From positions 1-35,293 of the forward strand of contig CALFYA010000219.1 in assembly GCA_937952925.1 (NCBI GenBank): DNA of 35,293 bases, in the 5' to 3' direction. The position numbers and the translations under genes are program-made. This stretch comes from an uncultured Moraxellaceae bacterium (lineage in GTDB: Bacteria > Pseudomonadota > Gammaproteobacteria > Pseudomonadales > Moraxellaceae). Shown piece by piece: positions 33,327-35,293 of the stretch (position 1 is its first letter; every line of letters begins with the position of its first letter). Under the pieces are notes generated by a model, which saw nothing but the letters and a program-made list of their open reading frames with translations, was not told the origin of the DNA and searched no databases.

Positions 33327-35293
33327 GATGTCTCTACCTGTGTATATCCAAGAATTTTTTGTCGAAGCAAGCTTGAAAGATTCCCCGACAGTCCGGCGAG
33401 TCCCTTGAGGGTGACTTCAGCCATGATAATGCGACGTGGTTTGTTGGTATTGGGATCATCTAGATCGTTGTAGTAGGAGCGACCATACAGGGCAATCCGC
33501 CAACAACAGGCATCATAATCCAATCCAAATAAACCATCGCGTGCCACGGTGTTTTGCAAGTCGTATTGCAGATAACCAAAAGCACGCCACTGATTATAGA
33601 GGGGTTGCACCAGACCAGCGGTCACTTGTCTCAAGGATTTTTGGTTCAGTTGTGTAACGGCATGTCGCTCAAAATAACCCACTTGATACAACTGACCTTG
33701 CGCCTGTTGATATTGCAGTTGGTGAATGTTTTGCAAATTTTGCCCATTCGCCATCCACAACGAGGCACTATCGACCCGAATTTGATCGGTCAGTTGAGAA
33801 GCGACTTCAAGGGCAGGCCCAGAGGTGCGGCGGCCATCCATCGGATCGGTGCTTTTGAGCCGCACGCGTCGATCAGCCAAATAGTAGCTTTGACCGACAC
33901 TCACGCTGAGCAGCTCCATCCCTTCGGGGTTGTACAAGCGATGGGTGACCCCTGTACTGACAAAATGGTTGTCGTCTAGGCGATCATGCCCCACAAAGCG
34001 ATAAGGCCGAAAGAGTTGGCTATAACTTGGTGACGCCGTGGTGGTGTCAAAATTGGGGGCATCATCTTGGTTTTGATAGGGTGAATAAGCGTAATACAAG
34101 CGCGGTTCTACAGTCTGCAAATAAGCACCATAACGCTCAAATACCAGACCGCTATCTAAGGTAAATTGAGGCACCGTCACGTCGTGGCGTGCATCTTGAT
34201 GACTGATGCCATTTTGATTTTGGGTATCTTGATCATATTGGGTGGTGATGTTGCGCACGGACGCTTCGGGCGTCACGTATCCCCATGCATTGCGCCATTG
34301 ATAACGCGCTGCGGCTTGATGGTAGACGCGCACACCGCTGCTTTCGAGCGCTGAGCCATCGCGGATTTCTTTTTTGAAATAAGCAGAGTCGTGTTGCAAT
34401 TCATATTGCCAACCGAGCGGTTGACCTTGTTGATAGTTGATCAGCAGTTGGGGCAGACGGGCATACGGGCGGTCGATATCCGGTGTGCTGGGGTCAACGG
34501 TTTGAAATTTTTGCACCCGTAATAAACCGGTCAATCCGGCAATGCCTTTTTCATAAAACAAGCTGACCGAGCGTTCTTGGTTGAGTTGGTTGCTTACCAA
34601 GGGGTCGGTGCCCAAATCGGTAAAATAATCTTTGTCTGACACATAGTTGAGGTTGATGTTGGAGCGTAGCGACGTGTTGATTTGCCAATCATATTTGAGA
34701 CTGGCACGCTTACGGTCTGCATCGTTGTACAGCGGATCTTGTGGCAAATAGCCACCAGAGAGCATACCGCCACCCCAGTTGGCGGTTAAATATCGCCCTT
34801 CGCCTTCGAGCATGGCATGTCGCCGACTCAGCAAGCGTGGAGTCAGGGTGACATCATAGTTGGGCGCAAGGTTGAGGTAGTAGGGAATCGATAAGTCTAG
34901 GCCGCCGTCATTGGTATAGCCGCCACGAGGAATCAAAAAGCCACTGCTGCGTCGATCATCGATTGGAAAATCAAACCACGGTAAAGACAACACAGGGACA
35001 TCACGAATATACAGCTTGGTTTGCCGTGCAACCCCACGACCGGTTTGACTATTGAGTTCTAGCCGTTTGGCTTTGATATTCCACACGCGTCGGTCTGGCT
35101 CGCACGTGGAGTATTCAGCATTTTTGAGGATGGTGATGCCACGTTCGTCACGGCTGAGGGCATCGGCTTGACCGTGTGCTTGCAAGGATTGGCTAATATA
35201 TTGGGTTTGACCAAACTCACCCGACTGAGTTTTGAGATTGTAGGTCAGTTGGTCACTCAAGCTGACCAAGCCCGCTTCAGATAGACGCACTTG
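33311..35293 (-). CDS. lptD: LptD, LPS transport outer-membrane protein (partial)
   Basis: The C-terminal 660 or so residues of the outer-membrane translocon that inserts lipopolysaccharide together with LptE. The gene runs off the right edge, so the signal peptide and part of the N-terminal OstA-like beta-jellyroll are missing. What remains begins in the jellyroll (TYNLKTQSGEFGQTQYISQ), has a conserved Cys-containing segment (EYSTCEPDRRVW), and continues through WFDFPIDDRRSSGFL into the large barrel. The C-terminal part YDACCWRIALYGRSYY carries the paired cysteines that form inter-domain disulfides in relatives. It overlaps surA, which suggests translational coupling. Confidence 0.96.
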   Translation of the reverse strand, partial: QVRLSEAGLVSLSDQLTYNLKTQSGEFGQTQYISQSLQAHGQADALSRDERGITILKNAEYSTCEPDRRVWNIKAKRLELNSQTGRGVARQTKLYIRDVPVLSLPWFDFPIDDRRSSGFLIPRGGYTNDGGLDLSIPYYLNLAPNYDVTLTPRLLSRRHAMLEGEGRYLTANWGGGMLSGGYLPQDPLYNDADRKRASLKYDWQINTSLRSNINLNYVSDKDYFTDLGTDPLVSNQLNQERSVSLFYEKGIAGLTGLLRVQKFQTVDPSTPDIDRPYARLPQLLINYQQGQPLGWQYELQHDSAYFKKEIRDGSALESSGVRVYHQAAARYQWRNAWGYVTPEASVRNITTQYDQDTQNQNGISHQDARHDVTVPQFTLDSGLVFERYGAYLQTVEPRLYYAYSPYQNQDDAPNFDTTTASPSYSQLFRPYRFVGHDRLDDNHFVSTGVTHRLYNPEGMELLSVSVGQSYYLADRRVRLKSTDPMDGRRTSGPALEVASQLTDQIRVDSASLWMANGQNLQNIHQLQYQQAQGQLYQVGYFERHAVTQLNQKSLRQVTAGLVQPLYNQWRAFGYLQYDLQNTVARDGLFGLDYDACCWRIALYGRSYYNDLDDPNTNKPRRIIMAEVTLKGLAGLSGNLSSLLRQKILGYTQVETSWNSR

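Overview
This window is chromosomal DNA from a gammaproteobacterium of moderate GC content. Several signs point to the Pseudomonadales, and more specifically to a Moraxellaceae (Acinetobacter-like) organism. The ntrB/ntrC, rimO, uppS, lpxA and ychF products resemble families known from that group. A long envelope-biogenesis run leaves lpxA without lpxB behind it. The patatin carries an N-terminal DUF3336 region. This placement is inference from remembered family features, not from a search.

Left part (1-8741). A DUF3336 patatin-type lipase and a soluble Hanks-type Ser/Thr kinase come first, followed by an intrinsic terminator and tRNA-Leu(UAG). A minus-strand block then reads ntrB -> ntrC -> two tandem membrane diguanylate cyclases. 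The region before ntrB holds a sigma54-type -24/-12 element and a 17-bp NtrC-type palindrome. The mRNA leader of the first cyclase can fold so that its Shine-Dalgarno sequence is buried in an 11-bp stem.

Middle part (8742-25660). A periplasmic cupredoxin-like protein is paired with a GGDEF/EAL protein, whose stop codon lies in a 44-nt near-perfect palindrome flanked by TA. Then follow rimO, a terminator-like hairpin, and the tightly packed run pyrH-frr-uppS-cdsA-dxr-rseP-bamA-skp-lpxD-fabZ-lpxA. These genes cover UMP phosphorylation, ribosome recycling, isoprenoid and phospholipid precursors, site-2 proteolysis, outer-membrane protein assembly and lipid A synthesis. cysS comes next.

Right part (25661-35293). 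A strong sigma70-like promoter drives tRNA-Gly(GCC), followed by two stacked terminators. Beyond these is the least ordinary locus in the window. A 90-residue secreted peptide rich in Glu-Lys-Pro repeats is divergent from a DUF6502 protein, a DUF5666 secreted protein with the same kind of repeat tail, and a predicted outer-membrane barrel. The divergent control region has two 17-bp palindromes exactly 63 bp apart, one on each side of a good promoter. The rest is ychF, a GST-family protein, an unknown protein with a faint nuclease-like motif, and the convergent lptD-surA pair, with lptD cut by the window edge.

Most of the window is ordinary housekeeping sequence. The DUF6502/DUF5666 locus, the occluded ribosome-binding site and the stop-codon palindrome are the parts that deserve follow-up.
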